A stretch of DNA of 64,000 nucleotides. Origin: Stenotrophomonas maltophilia (GTDB lineage: Bacteria > Pseudomonadota > Gammaproteobacteria > Xanthomonadales > Xanthomonadaceae). Of this stretch, positions 1 to 8,748 are shown piece by piece (within the stretch, counting starts at the first letter, position 1; each line of letters begins with the position of its first letter). Under the pieces are notes generated by a model that was not told the origin of the DNA, searched no databases, and worked only from the letters and a program-made list of their open reading frames with translations. The DNA lies in the NCBI RefSeq assembly GCF_006974125.1, contig NZ_CP037858.1:1-64000 (forward strand), in the 5' to 3' direction. The position numbers and the translations under genes are program-made.

Positions 1-353
1 ACCTCGCCCGGCGAATTCTCTTCGACGCTGGCACGTGCCCCCAGGTCGCCGCCAGCGAGCGCGCGCACGCTGTCCACCAGTGAATTCAAGGGTGACAGGA
101 TGCGATGGGCGAGACGGAACGAGGCGGCGATGGCCAGCGCCAGGCCGGTCAGGATCACGCCGACCATCCACGCCAGCTCCGGCCCGGTCGGCAGCCAGCC
201 TTCCGGTTCCTCGGTGCTGCCGGGGAAAAACTCGACCAGCACCGCATACAGCAACCATGACGACAGGATCATCATCACGATCACGCCGATCACCATCAAC
301 GACATCGAGACGATGATGTGCCGGCTGAGCCCGGATCGGCGCAGGCGGCCCAT
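1..353 (-). CDS. smeSy: SmeSy-type sensor histidine kinase, N-terminal part (cut by window edge)
   Basis: This is the N-terminal 117 or so residues of a membrane sensor kinase; the catalytic part lies beyond the left edge. It begins MGRLRRSGLSRHIIVSMSLM, followed by a first membrane segment (about residues 12-38), a short periplasmic loop rich in E and P, a second segment (about 60-78), and the start of a HAMP linker (HRILSPLNSLVDSVRALAGG). The ATG overlaps the response-regulator stop as TGATG, so the two are translationally coupled. Next to the divergent SmeYZ-like pump, it matches the known smeRySy pair of S. maltophilia. The kinase domain itself is not seen; the name rests on synteny and the partner gene. 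Confidence 0.8.
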   Translation of the reverse strand, partial: MGRLRRSGLSRHIIVSMSLMVIGVIVMMILSSWLLYAVLVEFFPGSTEEPEGWLPTGPELAWMVGVILTGLALAIAASFRLAHRILSPLNSLVDSVRALAGGDLGARASVEENSPGE

Positions 354-1069
354 CAGCGGTCGGCCATCAGCCGGTAGCCTACACCCCGCACGCTGGCCGG
401 TACGTTGACCATGCCGACTTCGTCCAGCTTGCGGCGAAGCTTGCTTACATGGCTGTCGACGGTGCGCTCCAGTGCCTCGCTTTCCGGCAGGCATTCGTGC
501 ATCAGTTCGCTGCGGCTGAAGATGCGTGTCGGCGCCAGCGCCATGCAGTGCAGCAGCTTGAACTCGGTGAGAGTGAGCAGTACTTCATGGCTGTAGCCTT
601 CGCCTTCGACGTGCACGGCGTGGGTGGCCGAGTCGATCAGCAACGGGCCAGCGCGCAGCGCCGTCGGCGCGTCCACGCGTGAGGCACGCAGCGTGCGCCG
701 CAGTACCGCACGCACGCGCGCGGCAACTTCGGCCGGATTGAATGGCTTGACCACATAGTCGTCCGCGCCCATGCGCAGCGCGGTCAGCTTGTCCAGGTCC
801 TGGTCCAGCGCGGTCAGCATGATCACCGGCGTTTCGCCGCGCTGGCGCAGCTGCGTCAGGACGCTCCAGCCATCCAGTCGCGGCAGCTGCACGTCGAGCA
901 GGACCAGGTCGGGGCGGGCGCTGCGGTGCAGGTCCAGTGCACTGTGGCCATCGGCGGCGCGCAGGGTGCGCAGTCCTTCGCGTTCCAGGTAGGCGGTAAG
1001 AATATCGGCGATCTCGGCCTCATCCTCGACGATCAGGACGAGGGCGGCGAGGGCAGGGGAGGCATGCAT
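353..1069 (-). CDS. smeRy: SmeRy-type OmpR/PhoB-family response regulator
   Basis: This is a 238-residue two-component regulator. The receiver domain (about 10-125) has the acidic pair E15/D16, the likely phospho-acceptor D59 (LVLLDVQLPRLDG) and the conserved lysine in DDYVVKPF. A winged-helix DNA-binding domain follows (about 135-235) with LTLTEFKLL, SHVSKLRRKL and the terminal RGVGYRL motif. The frame is open 23 codons further upstream, but the start at 1069 (MHASPALAALVLIVEDE) gives a normal family length and a receiver domain beginning at the usual place. It is divergent from smeY across 129 bp, which must hold both promoters. By analogy with known SmeRy it would control smeYZ; direct control is inferred. 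Confidence 0.85.
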   Translation of the reverse strand: MHASPALAALVLIVEDEAEIADILTAYLEREGLRTLRAADGHSALDLHRSARPDLVLLDVQLPRLDGWSVLTQLRQRGETPVIMLTALDQDLDKLTALRMGADDYVVKPFNPAEVAARVRAVLRRTLRASRVDAPTALRAGPLLIDSATHAVHVEGEGYSHEVLLTLTEFKLLHCMALAPTRIFSRSELMHECLPESEALERTVDSHVSKLRRKLDEVGMVNVPASVRGVGYRLMADR

Positions 1070-1198
1070 GCAGGGGCGGGGCCTTAAGGTGCTTGCCTCC
1101 ATCGTATCTCCACAGTTCCTCCATCGAAACCCCATCATCGCCCCGCAGACTGCACCCTTCAGAACCTATCAGCCGCCTGCGCGGCATTGTGCACAGCA

Positions 1199-2344
1199 AT
1201 GAGAACCTTCAGGACTCCGGTCGCGTTGATCGCGACCCTCGCCCTGGCCATGACGGCCTGCTCCACCCCCGAAGCCACGCCAGAAGCCACACCGCGTGTC
1301 AGCGTGGTCACCGTCGGCCCGCAGGTGGTACAGCGCGATGACGAACTGCCCGGCCGCGTGGCCGCCGTGCGCACCGCGCAGATCCGTGCCCAGGTGGGCG
1401 GCATCGTGCAGCGCCGCCTGTTTGACCAGGGGGCGGAAGTGAGCGCCGGCCAGGCCCTGTTCCAGATCGATCCGGCGGCGTTCCGCGCCGACGTGGATTC
1501 GGCACTGGCTGCCCTGCAGCGCAGTGAGGCCGCGCTGGGCCGCAGTCGCGTGCAGTCGCAGCGCCTGCATGCGCTGGCCGCCGCGCAGGCGGTCAGCCAG
1601 CAGCACCGCGACGATGCCAGTGCCGAGTACGAACAGGCACGCGCTGCGGTGAACGAGGCGCGCGCGATCCTGTCCCGTCGCCAGCTCGATCTGCGTTACG
1701 CGACGGTCAGTGCACCGATTGCCGGCCGCATCGATCAGGCGCTGGTGACCGAGGGCGCACTGGTCGGTGCTGCCGATGCCGAACCGATGGCAGTGGTGCA
1801 GCAGATCGACCAGGTTTACGTCGACGTGCGCCAGCCAGCGGCGCAGCTCGAGTCGCTGCAGCGCAGCGCTGGCGGTGGCGAGCTGCCGGTGACGATCATC
1901 GGTGCCGCTGGCAAGCCGCTGCCCGAGCGCGGCCAGCTGCTGTTCTCCGGCATCAATGTCGACACGCGCACCGGCGATGTGATCCTGCGCATCCTGGTCG
2001 ACAACCCACAGCGGCAGCTGCTGCCCGGCATGTATGTGCGCGCGAGGGTGCCACGCGGCGCGCCCGCCAGCGCATTGACCGTGCCACAGCAGGCGGTGCT
2101 GCGCAGCGCCGGCGGCCAGGCCTATGCCTGGGTGATCGGCGCCGACGGCAAGGCGGTGATCCGCACGCTGGAAGTGGACGGTAGTGTCGATCGCCAGTGG
2201 CTGGTGCGCACGGGCCTGAAGGCCGGCGAGAAAGTAGTGGTCGAGGGCCAGGAACGCCTGCAGGAAGGTGTGGTGGTCGATGCGCGCGACTGGCAGCTGC
2301 CGGTCGCAGGCGCCGGTGCCGTGCAGGCCGGCAGCAAGGGCTGA
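1199..2344 (+). CDS. smeY: SmeY-type RND periplasmic adaptor (membrane fusion) lipoprotein
   Basis: This 381-residue HlyD/AcrA-family adaptor links an RND pump to an outer-membrane channel. The N-terminus MRTFRTPVALIATLALAMTAC is a lipoprotein signal with the lipobox cysteine at about residue 21. The body has the expected order: a barrel-sandwich/lipoyl half-motif (GRVAAVRTAQIRAQVGGIV), a helical hairpin of coiled-coil character (about 95-165), the second lipoyl half (LRYATVSAPIAGRIDQ), then beta-barrel and membrane-proximal domains. An in-frame TTG lies at 1187, but the ATG at 1199 places the signal peptide correctly. smeZ follows 36 bp downstream. In S. maltophilia SmeYZ exports aminoglycosides and other drugs; substrates cannot be read from the sequence. 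Confidence 0.88.
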   Translation: MRTFRTPVALIATLALAMTACSTPEATPEATPRVSVVTVGPQVVQRDDELPGRVAAVRTAQIRAQVGGIVQRRLFDQGAEVSAGQALFQIDPAAFRADVDSALAALQRSEAALGRSRVQSQRLHALAAAQAVSQQHRDDASAEYEQARAAVNEARAILSRRQLDLRYATVSAPIAGRIDQALVTEGALVGAADAEPMAVVQQIDQVYVDVRQPAAQLESLQRSAGGGELPVTIIGAAGKPLPERGQLLFSGINVDTRTGDVILRILVDNPQRQLLPGMYVRARVPRGAPASALTVPQQAVLRSAGGQAYAWVIGADGKAVIRTLEVDGSVDRQWLVRTGLKAGEKVVVEGQERLQEGVVVDARDWQLPVAGAGAVQAGSKG

Positions 2345-2380
2345 GCCTGTTCCGGGCCGGTCCCTCCAGGAAAATCCAAC

Positions 2381-5300
2381 ATGGCACGTTTCTTCATCGA
2401 TCGCCCGGTGTTCGCCTGGGTGCTGGCGATCTTCATCATCCTGGCTGGCGTACTGGCGATCCCACGGCTGGCCGTGGAGCGCTATCCGGCGGTGGCGCCA
2501 CCCAGCGTCAGCATCTATGCCAGCTACCCCGGTGCCAGCCCGCAGACGCTGAATGATGCGGTGGTCGGCCTGATCGAGCGCGAGCTGTCCAGCGTCAAGC
2601 ACCTGCTGTACTTCGAGTCGTCGGTGGACACCTCCGGCGAAGCCTCGATCACCGCCACCTTCAAACCCGGCACCAACCCGGAGCTGGCACAGGTGGACGT
2701 GCAGAACCGGATCAAGGCGATCGAGCCGCGCCTGCCGCGCAGCGTGCGCCAGAACGGCCTGTTCGTGGAGGCCGCCGATTCCGGTTTCCTGATGCTGGTC
2801 GGCCTGCGTTCGCCGGATGCCAGCGTCAGCGAGGCCGCGCTGGGCGACTTCATGGCGCGCAACATCATCGAAGAGCTGCGCCGCATTGATGGCGTCGGCC
2901 GCGTGCAGCTGTTCGGTGCCGAACAGGCGATGCGGGTGTGGCTGGACCCGACCCGGTTGACCGGCTACGGCCTGACCATGGGCGATGTAGCCACCGCCAT
3001 CGAGCAGCAGAACCTGGAGATTTCGCCGGGGCGCATCGGCGATTCGCCGGGCGTGCCGGGCCAGCGCATCACCGTGCCGCTGAGTGCCGATGGCCAGCTG
3101 TCCACGCCGGAGCAGTTCGCTGCCATCGTGCTGCGCGCCGGGGCCGACGGCTCGCGAGTGGTGCTGGGCGATGTCGCCCGCGTCGAGCTGGGCGCGCAGA
3201 GCTATGCCTGGGGCACCCGCGAGGACGGCCATCCGGCCACCGCCGCCGGCGTGCAGCTGCGTCCTGGCGCGAACGCGGTGCGCACCGCGTCGGCGGTGCG
3301 CGAGCGCATGGCCGAGCTGGCGCCGCTGCTGCCGCGCGGCGTGGAGTCGAGCATTCCGTTCGACACCGCGCCCTTCGTGAAGATCTCGATCCAGAAGGTG
3401 GTGCAGACCCTGCTGGAAGCGATGCTGCTGGTGTTCGCGGTGATGTACCTGTTCCTGCAGAACTGGCGTTACACGCTGATCCCGGCGCTGGTCGCGCCGA
3501 TTGCGCTGCTGGGCACCTTTGCAGTGATGCTGGCGCTGGGCTTTTCGATCAACGTGCTGACCATGTTCGGCATGGTACTGGCGATCGGCATCATCGTTGA
3601 CGATGCGATCGTGGTGGTCGAAGGCGTGGAGCGGATCATGGCCGAGGAAGGCCTGCCACCCCGTGAGGCCACCATCAAGGCGATGCGCGAGCTGACCGGT
3701 GCGGTGATCGGCATCACCCTGGTGCTGACTGCGGTCTTCATTCCGATGGCATTCGCCAGCGGCTCGGTGGGCGCGATCTACCGCCAGTTCACCGTGGCGA
3801 TGGCCGTGTCGATCCTGTTCTCGGCGCTGCTGGCATTGAGCTTGACCCCGGCGCTGTGCGCGACCCTGCTGCGCCCGAGCACCCATGGCCATCATGGTCG
3901 TGGTGGGCTGTTCGGCGCCTTCAATCGCGGCTTCGAGAAGATGACCGGGCGCTACCAGCGCGGCGTGGCCTCGGTGCTGCAGCGCAGTGGGCGGGTGATG
4001 GGCGTGTTCGCCGCGCTGGTGGTTGCGCTGCTGCTGGGCCTGCACTGGCTGCCGGGCGCGTTCCTGCCGGAAGAGGACCAGGGCTATTTCATGACCTCGA
4101 TCCAGCTGCCGGCCGAAGCCACCGCCGAACGTACGCTGGCCGTGGTCGAAGCCTACGAACGGCATGTGGCCTCACGCCCGGGAATCGGCTCCAACCAGTC
4201 GATCCTCGGCTACAGCTTCTCCGGTTCCGGCCCGAGCGCGGCGCTGACCTACACCATGTTGAAGGACTGGGGCGAGCGTGCAGGCGCTACCGCAGCCGGC
4301 GAAGTGGAGGCCGCGCAGAAGGCGATGGCGACGATTGCCGAGGGTGAGGTGATGAGCGTGATGCCGCCGGCCATCGACAGCCTGGGGCGCTCGTCCGGCT
4401 TCTCGCTGGCGCTGCAGGCGCGCACCGGGCAGAGCCAGGCAGAGCTGCGCGCGGCGTTGCAGCAGCTGCTGAAGCTGGCCGAGGCCAGCCCGTTGCTGTC
4501 GGAGGTGCACGCCGATGGCCTGCCAGCAGGTACCAGCGTGCGGCTGGACATCGACCGCGCCAAGGCCGAGGCGATGGGCGTGGGGTTCGAGCAGATCAGC
4601 AGCACGCTGTCGGCGGCAATGGGCTCGCAGTACGTCAACGACTTCCCCAACAAGGGCCGGTTGCAGCAGGTGATCCTGCAGGCCGATGCACCCCACCGGA
4701 TGGAGCTGGAGGATGTGCTGAAGCTGTACGTGCGCAACAGCGACGGCGGCATGGTGGCGTTGTCGGAACTGGTGACGCCGCACTGGACCGAGGCGCCGCT
4801 GCAGCTGCAGCGCTATCTCGGCTTCCCGGCGTTGAACCTGTCCGGCGCACCGGCCTCCGGCGTATCGACCGGCCAGGCCATGGCGGAGATGGAGCGGTTG
4901 GCGGAGAAGCTGCCGTCCGGTTTTGCCCTGCAGTGGACCAGCCAGTCGCTGCAGGAGCGGGAATCGGGGGCGCAGGCGCCGTGGCTGTTGCTGCTGTCGA
5001 TGCTGGTGGTGTTCTTGGTACTGGCGGCGCTGTACGAGAGCTGGTCGATTCCGCTGGCGGTGATGCTGGTGGTGCCGCTGGGCCTGCTCGGTGCGGTTGC
5101 TGCGGTGCTGTTGCGGGGCATGCCCAACGACGTGTTCTTCAAGGTCGGCATGATCACCGTGATCGGGCTGTCGGCGAAGAACGCGATCCTCATCGTCGAG
5201 TTCGCGCGCCAGCTGCAGCAGCAGGGGCGCGGCCTGATGGAAGCGGCATTGGAGGCGGCGCGGCTGCGCCTGCGGCCGATCGTGATGACCTCGCTGGCCT

Positions 5301-5530
5301 TCGCGCTGGGCGTGGTGCCACTGATGCTGGCGCAGGGCGCGTCGAAGGAAACCCAGCAAGCGATTGGAACCGGTGTGTTCGGCGGCATGGTCAGTGCGAC
5401 CGTGCTGGCGGTGTTCTTCGTGCCGGTCTTCTATGTAGTGGTGCAGGGCGCGCGGCAGTGGATCGCGCAACGCCTGCGCAGGCGCCGGCCGATGCCGGAA
5501 GGATCCGTGGATGGAACGGGACATCGTTGA
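2381..5530 (+). CDS. smeZ: SmeZ-type RND multidrug efflux transporter (HAE1 family)
   Basis: This inner-membrane proton-driven drug exporter is 1049 residues long, matching the AcrB family. The N-terminus MARFFIDRPVFAWVLAI is the family signature. The proton-relay aspartates fall at D407 and D408 (IGIIVDDAIVVVEG), exactly as in AcrB, and the TM10 lysine lies in GLSAKNAILIVEFA. Two halves, each with six or so membrane segments and a large periplasmic loop, are visible. No outer-membrane channel gene follows, as reported for smeYZ, so the pump must borrow a channel encoded elsewhere. The 3' end overlaps the next gene by 20 bp. Confidence 0.92.
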   Translation: MARFFIDRPVFAWVLAIFIILAGVLAIPRLAVERYPAVAPPSVSIYASYPGASPQTLNDAVVGLIERELSSVKHLLYFESSVDTSGEASITATFKPGTNPELAQVDVQNRIKAIEPRLPRSVRQNGLFVEAADSGFLMLVGLRSPDASVSEAALGDFMARNIIEELRRIDGVGRVQLFGAEQAMRVWLDPTRLTGYGLTMGDVATAIEQQNLEISPGRIGDSPGVPGQRITVPLSADGQLSTPEQFAAIVLRAGADGSRVVLGDVARVELGAQSYAWGTREDGHPATAAGVQLRPGANAVRTASAVRERMAELAPLLPRGVESSIPFDTAPFVKISIQKVVQTLLEAMLLVFAVMYLFLQNWRYTLIPALVAPIALLGTFAVMLALGFSINVLTMFGMVLAIGIIVDDAIVVVEGVERIMAEEGLPPREATIKAMRELTGAVIGITLVLTAVFIPMAFASGSVGAIYRQFTVAMAVSILFSALLALSLTPALCATLLRPSTHGHHGRGGLFGAFNRGFEKMTGRYQRGVASVLQRSGRVMGVFAALVVALLLGLHWLPGAFLPEEDQGYFMTSIQLPAEATAERTLAVVEAYERHVASRPGIGSNQSILGYSFSGSGPSAALTYTMLKDWGERAGATAAGEVEAAQKAMATIAEGEVMSVMPPAIDSLGRSSGFSLALQARTGQSQAELRAALQQLLKLAEASPLLSEVHADGLPAGTSVRLDIDRAKAEAMGVGFEQISSTLSAAMGSQYVNDFPNKGRLQQVILQADAPHRMELEDVLKLYVRNSDGGMVALSELVTPHWTEAPLQLQRYLGFPALNLSGAPASGVSTGQAMAEMERLAEKLPSGFALQWTSQSLQERESGAQAPWLLLLSMLVVFLVLAALYESWSIPLAVMLVVPLGLLGAVAAVLLRGMPNDVFFKVGMITVIGLSAKNAILIVEFARQLQQQGRGLMEAALEAARLRLRPIVMTSLAFALGVVPLMLAQGASKETQQAIGTGVFGGMVSATVLAVFFVPVFYVVVQGARQWIAQRLRRRRPMPEGSVDGTGHR

Positions 5531-5903
5531 AGACCTGCATGAGCGGCAGCTGGCAGCGCTGGAACAGCGCCTGCGGCAGGCATTGCTGGATGACGACCAC
5601 GATGCGCTGACCGCGCTGGTATCGCCGGCATTGTTCATGATGGACGGGCAGGGCGGGCGCATGCTCGATCTGCCCTGGCTGGGCGACTGGCTGGCCGGAA
5701 ACCTGCAGGTGCGCAGCCTGCAGTCGTACACGGTGGAAACGCTGCTGTGCGGGCGCCTCGCATTGTTGTCCAGCGACGTGCGCTTGTCGGTGCGCGGGCA
5801 GGGCCAGGAGCGCGAGCTGAAACTGCGGCTGCTGCGGGTGTGGACCTGCAGTTCCGGCGAAAGCGGCGCACAGCTGTTGTCGATGGCGGTACTGGCCGCA
5901 TGA
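5511..5903 (+). CDS. Small NTF2/SnoaL-like protein overlapping smeZ
   Basis: This 130-residue soluble protein has no signal peptide. The N-terminal helical part (VEDLHERQLAALEQRLRQAL) followed by LLDDDHDALTALVSPALFMMDGQGG and a strand-rich half ending LLSMAVLAA resembles the DUF4440/SnoaL-like NTF2 fold, in which a small alpha-beta barrel holds a ligand. The start codon lies inside the end of smeZ, so it is probably translated from the same message. No catalytic role can be assigned; a part in handling or sensing a pump substrate is only a guess. The fold assignment is by overall pattern, not by a diagnostic motif. Confidence 0.6.
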   Translation: MERDIVEDLHERQLAALEQRLRQALLDDDHDALTALVSPALFMMDGQGGRMLDLPWLGDWLAGNLQVRSLQSYTVETLLCGRLALLSSDVRLSVRGQGQERELKLRLLRVWTCSSGESGAQLLSMAVLAA

Positions 5904-5986
5904 GTGCGGTCAGGCCGCTTTCAGGCCCCGCTCACCAACAGGTGGTAGGGTCGAGCCTCTCTGTAGTGTCGACAAGGAGTCGAGCC

Positions 5987-6679
5987 ATGCGTGTAGTTCC
6001 CAGTCTGTTGGCAGCCTCCCTCGGGTCGGTGCTGGCCGCGTGCCAGCCAGCCCAGTCACCCACTGCGGGCGGCAATGACACTCCGCCTGCCATGCCGCAG
6101 CCAAGTGCCAGCACCGCAGGTGGCAGCGAGACCACCTATCAGTGTGGTGATCTGAACGTGCGTGCGACCTTCAATGGCGAAGACGCCGCCACGGTGGTGA
6201 TCGGCGAACGCACCTTCGCCATGACCTCCGAGCGGGCGGCGTCCGGCGCCAAGTATGGCGATGGCCAGGGCAACAGCTTCTGGACCAAGGGTAGCGATGA
6301 TGGCCTGCTGAGCCTGAAGGGCGAGGCCGACCGCGAGTGCCATGCAGTGGAGGCCACCGAAGGCGATGGCAGTGCCGGCAATGCCGCGTTCCGTGCCACC
6401 GGCAATGAACCCGGCTGGCTTGCGGTTGTCGACGGCGACACGCCGGGCCTGCAGGTGGAAGTGGATTACGGTGAGCGTCGTTTCGATGTCGCCAAGCCCA
6501 CCGAAGGTGCTGACGGATGGAGTGGCAAGGCGTCTGATGGCACCGACGTCAAGCTCAGCTTCCAGCGCACTACCTGCCAGGACGATATGAGTGGCGAGGC
6601 GTTCGAGGCCAAGGTGAATCTGACCATCGGCACCCGCCAGTACCACGGCTGCGGCAATTTCGGCGCGAAGCAGCCGTAA
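5987..6679 (+). CDS. Lipoprotein with MliC-like and COG3650-like domains
   Basis: This is a 230-residue predicted lipoprotein. The ATG at 5987 has a strong AAGGAG 8 bp upstream, and the signal MRVVPSLLAASLGSVLAAC ends at a lipobox cysteine (residue 19). After a Pro/Ser/Thr-rich linker, residues about 48-105 look like the membrane-bound C-type lysozyme inhibitor fold (TTYQCGDLNVRATF, GNSFWTKGSDDGLLSLKG, closing cysteine). Residues about 120-230 match the COG3650 pattern (FRATGNEPGW ... CQDDMSG ... YHGCGNF). Together they suggest a surface or periplasmic protein that may inhibit lysozyme. The two-domain arrangement is seen; the function is inferred from family resemblance. A GTAG palindrome follows the stop. 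Confidence 0.7.
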   Translation: MRVVPSLLAASLGSVLAACQPAQSPTAGGNDTPPAMPQPSASTAGGSETTYQCGDLNVRATFNGEDAATVVIGERTFAMTSERAASGAKYGDGQGNSFWTKGSDDGLLSLKGEADRECHAVEATEGDGSAGNAAFRATGNEPGWLAVVDGDTPGLQVEVDYGERRFDVAKPTEGADGWSGKASDGTDVKLSFQRTTCQDDMSGEAFEAKVNLTIGTRQYHGCGNFGAKQP

Positions 6680-6686
6680 GCCATAC

Positions 6687-6714
6687 GTAGAGCCGAGCCC
6701 ACGCTCGGCTCTAC
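6687..6714. repeat. GTAG-type REP (SMAG) palindrome
   Basis: This 28-bp palindrome begins GTAGAGCCGAGC and ends with its complement GCTCGGCTCTAC around a 4-base loop. It lies between the convergent lipoprotein genes. The end motif and stem match the SMAG family of S. maltophilia, which often acts on mRNA 3' ends. Confidence 0.8.
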
Positions 6715-6726
6715 ATCATCGACGGG

Positions 6727-7272
6727 TCAGCCCTCGCAGGGCTTCAGGTCCAGCTTGAAGTCCAGGTCATAGCGACCGTTGATTCCGATCAGCGCTTCGC
6801 GGATCGCACAGTCACCGCGATGACGCGCAACCAGATCGGTGAAGATCTTTTCGCGGCCCTCGCAGTACTTCGCTCCGGCCTCTTCAAGTTCGCGGCGACG
6901 CTCGTCGTCGTAGGGTTCTTCACCCGCAAAGTGCTGGCAGGTGTTCTCGCGCGCAAGGAAGGCCTGCACGTCAGCCGGCATCGCGCAGTAGATGCGCACG
7001 TCGTCGACGTCATACACATCCTCCGGAACCGGACAGCCTGCGGCTGCACGTGCCTTGTCCAGCGCTTCATCGCCCGAGGGCAGGTCGGTAGTGGGCTCCG
7101 CTTCGGCGGTGGCCTCGACGGCGGCCGGTGCCTCCACCGCCGGTGCGGTCGTCACCGCCGGTTCGGCCGGCGCGGGTTTCGGCGCAGCATCGGCAGCATT
7201 GTCCGCTGCCTGCGGCGAACACGCCGCAAGCAGGGACAGGCAGCCGATCAGCGCTAGGCGCTTAGTCGGCAC
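6727..7272 (-). CDS. Hypothetical Ala/Glu/Pro-rich lipoprotein
   Basis: This is a 181-residue predicted lipoprotein of unknown function. The signal [18 protein letters not shown] ends in a lipobox cysteine (residue 18) and is followed by an Ala/Pro/Glu-rich low-complexity stretch to about residue 65. The folded part (about 66-181) contains several cysteines ([58 protein letters not shown]) that could form disulfides in the periplasm. Its first codons overlap the end of efpL by 11 bp, so the two are probably cotranscribed. No family name can be given with confidence. Confidence 0.7.
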   Translation of the reverse strand: MPTKRLALIGCLSLLAACSPQAADNAADAAPKPAPAEPAVTTAPAVEAPAAVEATAEAEPTTDLPSGDEALDKARAAAGCPVPEDVYDVDDVRIYCAMPADVQAFLARENTCQHFAGEEPYDDERRRELEEAGAKYCEGREKIFTDLVARHRGDCAIREALIGINGRYDLDFKLDLKPCEG

Positions 7273-7828
7273 GGCCAGCGAATTCGCCGGTGGCGGTGTT
7301 CACCAGCACGCGTTCGCCGTTGACGATGTACTCCGGCACCATGATCTCGATGCCGGTGTTGAGCTTGGCCGGCTTCGGGCGCTTGGTGGCGGTGCCGCCC
7401 TTCAGTTCCGGCGGCGTCTCGATCACTTCCAGCACCACCGAGGCCGGCAACTGGATCGCCACCGGCTGCTCGTCGATCACCTGCACGTAGATGCCGGTCA
7501 GGCCGTCGGTGATGTAGCCGGCGTCGTCGCCGATCACGTCCGCGTCCAGGGTGTAGGGGGTGTAGTCCTCATCATCGAGGAAGACGAAGGCGTCGCCGTC
7601 CTTGTACGAATACGTGGACTGGCGGCGCAGCAGTTCGACCTCGACCAGGCTGTCGTCGGCATCGAAGCTGGCATCGAGCTTGTTGCCGCCCGGCACGCTG
7701 TACATGATGAAGCGGAAGCGGACGTTGCCGCCGCGACCCTGCGGCGAGCTGCGCTCGATGTCGCGGATCTGGTACACGCCGTTGTTGAACTCGACGACGT
7801 TGCCCTTCTTGATGTCGTTGGCTTTCAT
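7262..7828 (-). CDS. efpL: Elongation factor P-like protein EfpL (YeiP)
   Basis: This 188-residue three-domain EF-P paralogue binds the ribosome and relieves stalling at proline-rich and related motifs. The N-terminal KOW-like domain carries an extended tip loop SSPQGRGG with arginine (R32) where canonical EF-P has a modified lysine, which marks the EfpL/YeiP branch. The two OB domains follow, ending with [31 protein letters not shown]. Because the tip residue is arginine, no lysine modification enzyme is expected for it. The downstream lipoprotein overlaps its 3' end. Identification is secure; the target messages are not visible. Confidence 0.92.
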   Translation of the reverse strand: MKANDIKKGNVVEFNNGVYQIRDIERSSPQGRGGNVRFRFIMYSVPGGNKLDASFDADDSLVEVELLRRQSTYSYKDGDAFVFLDDEDYTPYTLDADVIGDDAGYITDGLTGIYVQVIDEQPVAIQLPASVVLEVIETPPELKGGTATKRPKPAKLNTGIEIMVPEYIVNGERVLVNTATGEFAGRAD

Positions 7829-7877
7829 GGTGATCTAGGTCGTTGGGGGAGGGCGCCGTCCCGGCGCCCGGGGGGAA

Positions 7878-8648
7878 TCACTTCGGAGCGAGGCGGGTAG
7901 CGCCGTCCAGGCGGATGGTCTCGCCGTTGAGGTAGGTGTTGCCGAGGATGAAGCCGACCAGGCTGGCGAAGTCTTCCGGCTTGCCCAGGCGCGACGGGAA
8001 CGGAATCGAGGCGGCCAGCGACTGCTGCACGGCCTCAGGCATGCCGTCGACCATCGGCGTCCAGAACACGCCCGGGGCAATCGTGTTGACGCGGATGCCG
8101 AAGCGCGACAGTTCGCGTGCCATCGGCAGCGTCATCGAGACCACGCCGCCCTTGCTGGCCGCATACGCGGCCTGGCCGATCTGGCCTTCATAGGCGGCGA
8201 TGCTGGCGGTGTTGATGATCACGCCGCGCTCGCCGTCGGTGCCGGCTTCATTGTGCTGCATGCGGTTGGCGGCGGCCTTGGCGACGTTGAAGCTGCCGAC
8301 CAGGTTGACCATCACCGTGCCCTGGAAGCCGGCCAGCGGCATCGGGCCTTCCTTGCCGAGCACGCGGCCGGCGCCGAGGATGCCGGCGCAGTTCATCGCC
8401 ACGTTCAGGCCGCCGAGGAAGTCGTGGGCCTGGTCGATGGCCGCAGCCACGGCCGCCTCATCGCTGACGTTGACGTTGAAATAGCGGGCCTTGTCGGCAC
8501 CCAGCCCGGCGACGGCGGCAGCGCCCTTGTCGTCGTTGAGGTCGAACAGGGCCACCTTGCCGCCCTGGGCGACGAGGTGCTGGGCCACAGCCAGGCCGAG
8601 GCCGGAGACGCCGCCAGTGATCACGGCACGTACGGAAGACAGCTGCAT
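7878..8648 (-). CDS. SDR dehydrogenase of the 3-hydroxyacyl-CoA dehydrogenase type 2 (HSD10) group
   Basis: This is a 256-residue short-chain dehydrogenase. The NAD-binding motif TGGVSGLGLAVAQHL (about 11-25) with an acidic residue at the end of strand 2 (LFDLNDD) favours NAD. The catalytic set is N in MNCAG, S in NTASIAAYEGQIG, and YAASK. The sequence GQIGQAAYAASKGGVVSMTLPMARELSRFG... is typical of HSD10-type enzymes oxidising 3-hydroxyacyl-CoA or 2-methyl-3-hydroxybutyryl-CoA (isoleucine breakdown); only short stretches are quoted here. Its place beside leucine-catabolism genes supports a branched-chain acyl-CoA role, though the substrate is not proven. Confidence 0.8.
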   Translation of the reverse strand: MQLSSVRAVITGGVSGLGLAVAQHLVAQGGKVALFDLNDDKGAAAVAGLGADKARYFNVNVSDEAAVAAAIDQAHDFLGGLNVAMNCAGILGAGRVLGKEGPMPLAGFQGTVMVNLVGSFNVAKAAANRMQHNEAGTDGERGVIINTASIAAYEGQIGQAAYAASKGGVVSMTLPMARELSRFGIRVNTIAPGVFWTPMVDGMPEAVQQSLAASIPFPSRLGKPEDFASLVGFILGNTYLNGETIRLDGATRLAPK

Positions 8649-8748
8649 TGAACGGTCCTGCAGGTTCGAGAACCGCCGATTCTAACGGAAGCCGCGACCG
8701 CCGCTGTTGTGCACTGCGCCGCCTTTGCGGGGCGGCGCAGCGCGGCGG

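Noticed and set aside
1169..4165. Minus-strand open frame of 998 codons opposite smeY/smeZ
   Set aside because: It is the antisense shadow of high-GC coding sequence, rich in His/Gln/Arg with no domain; the plus-strand genes have clear motifs.
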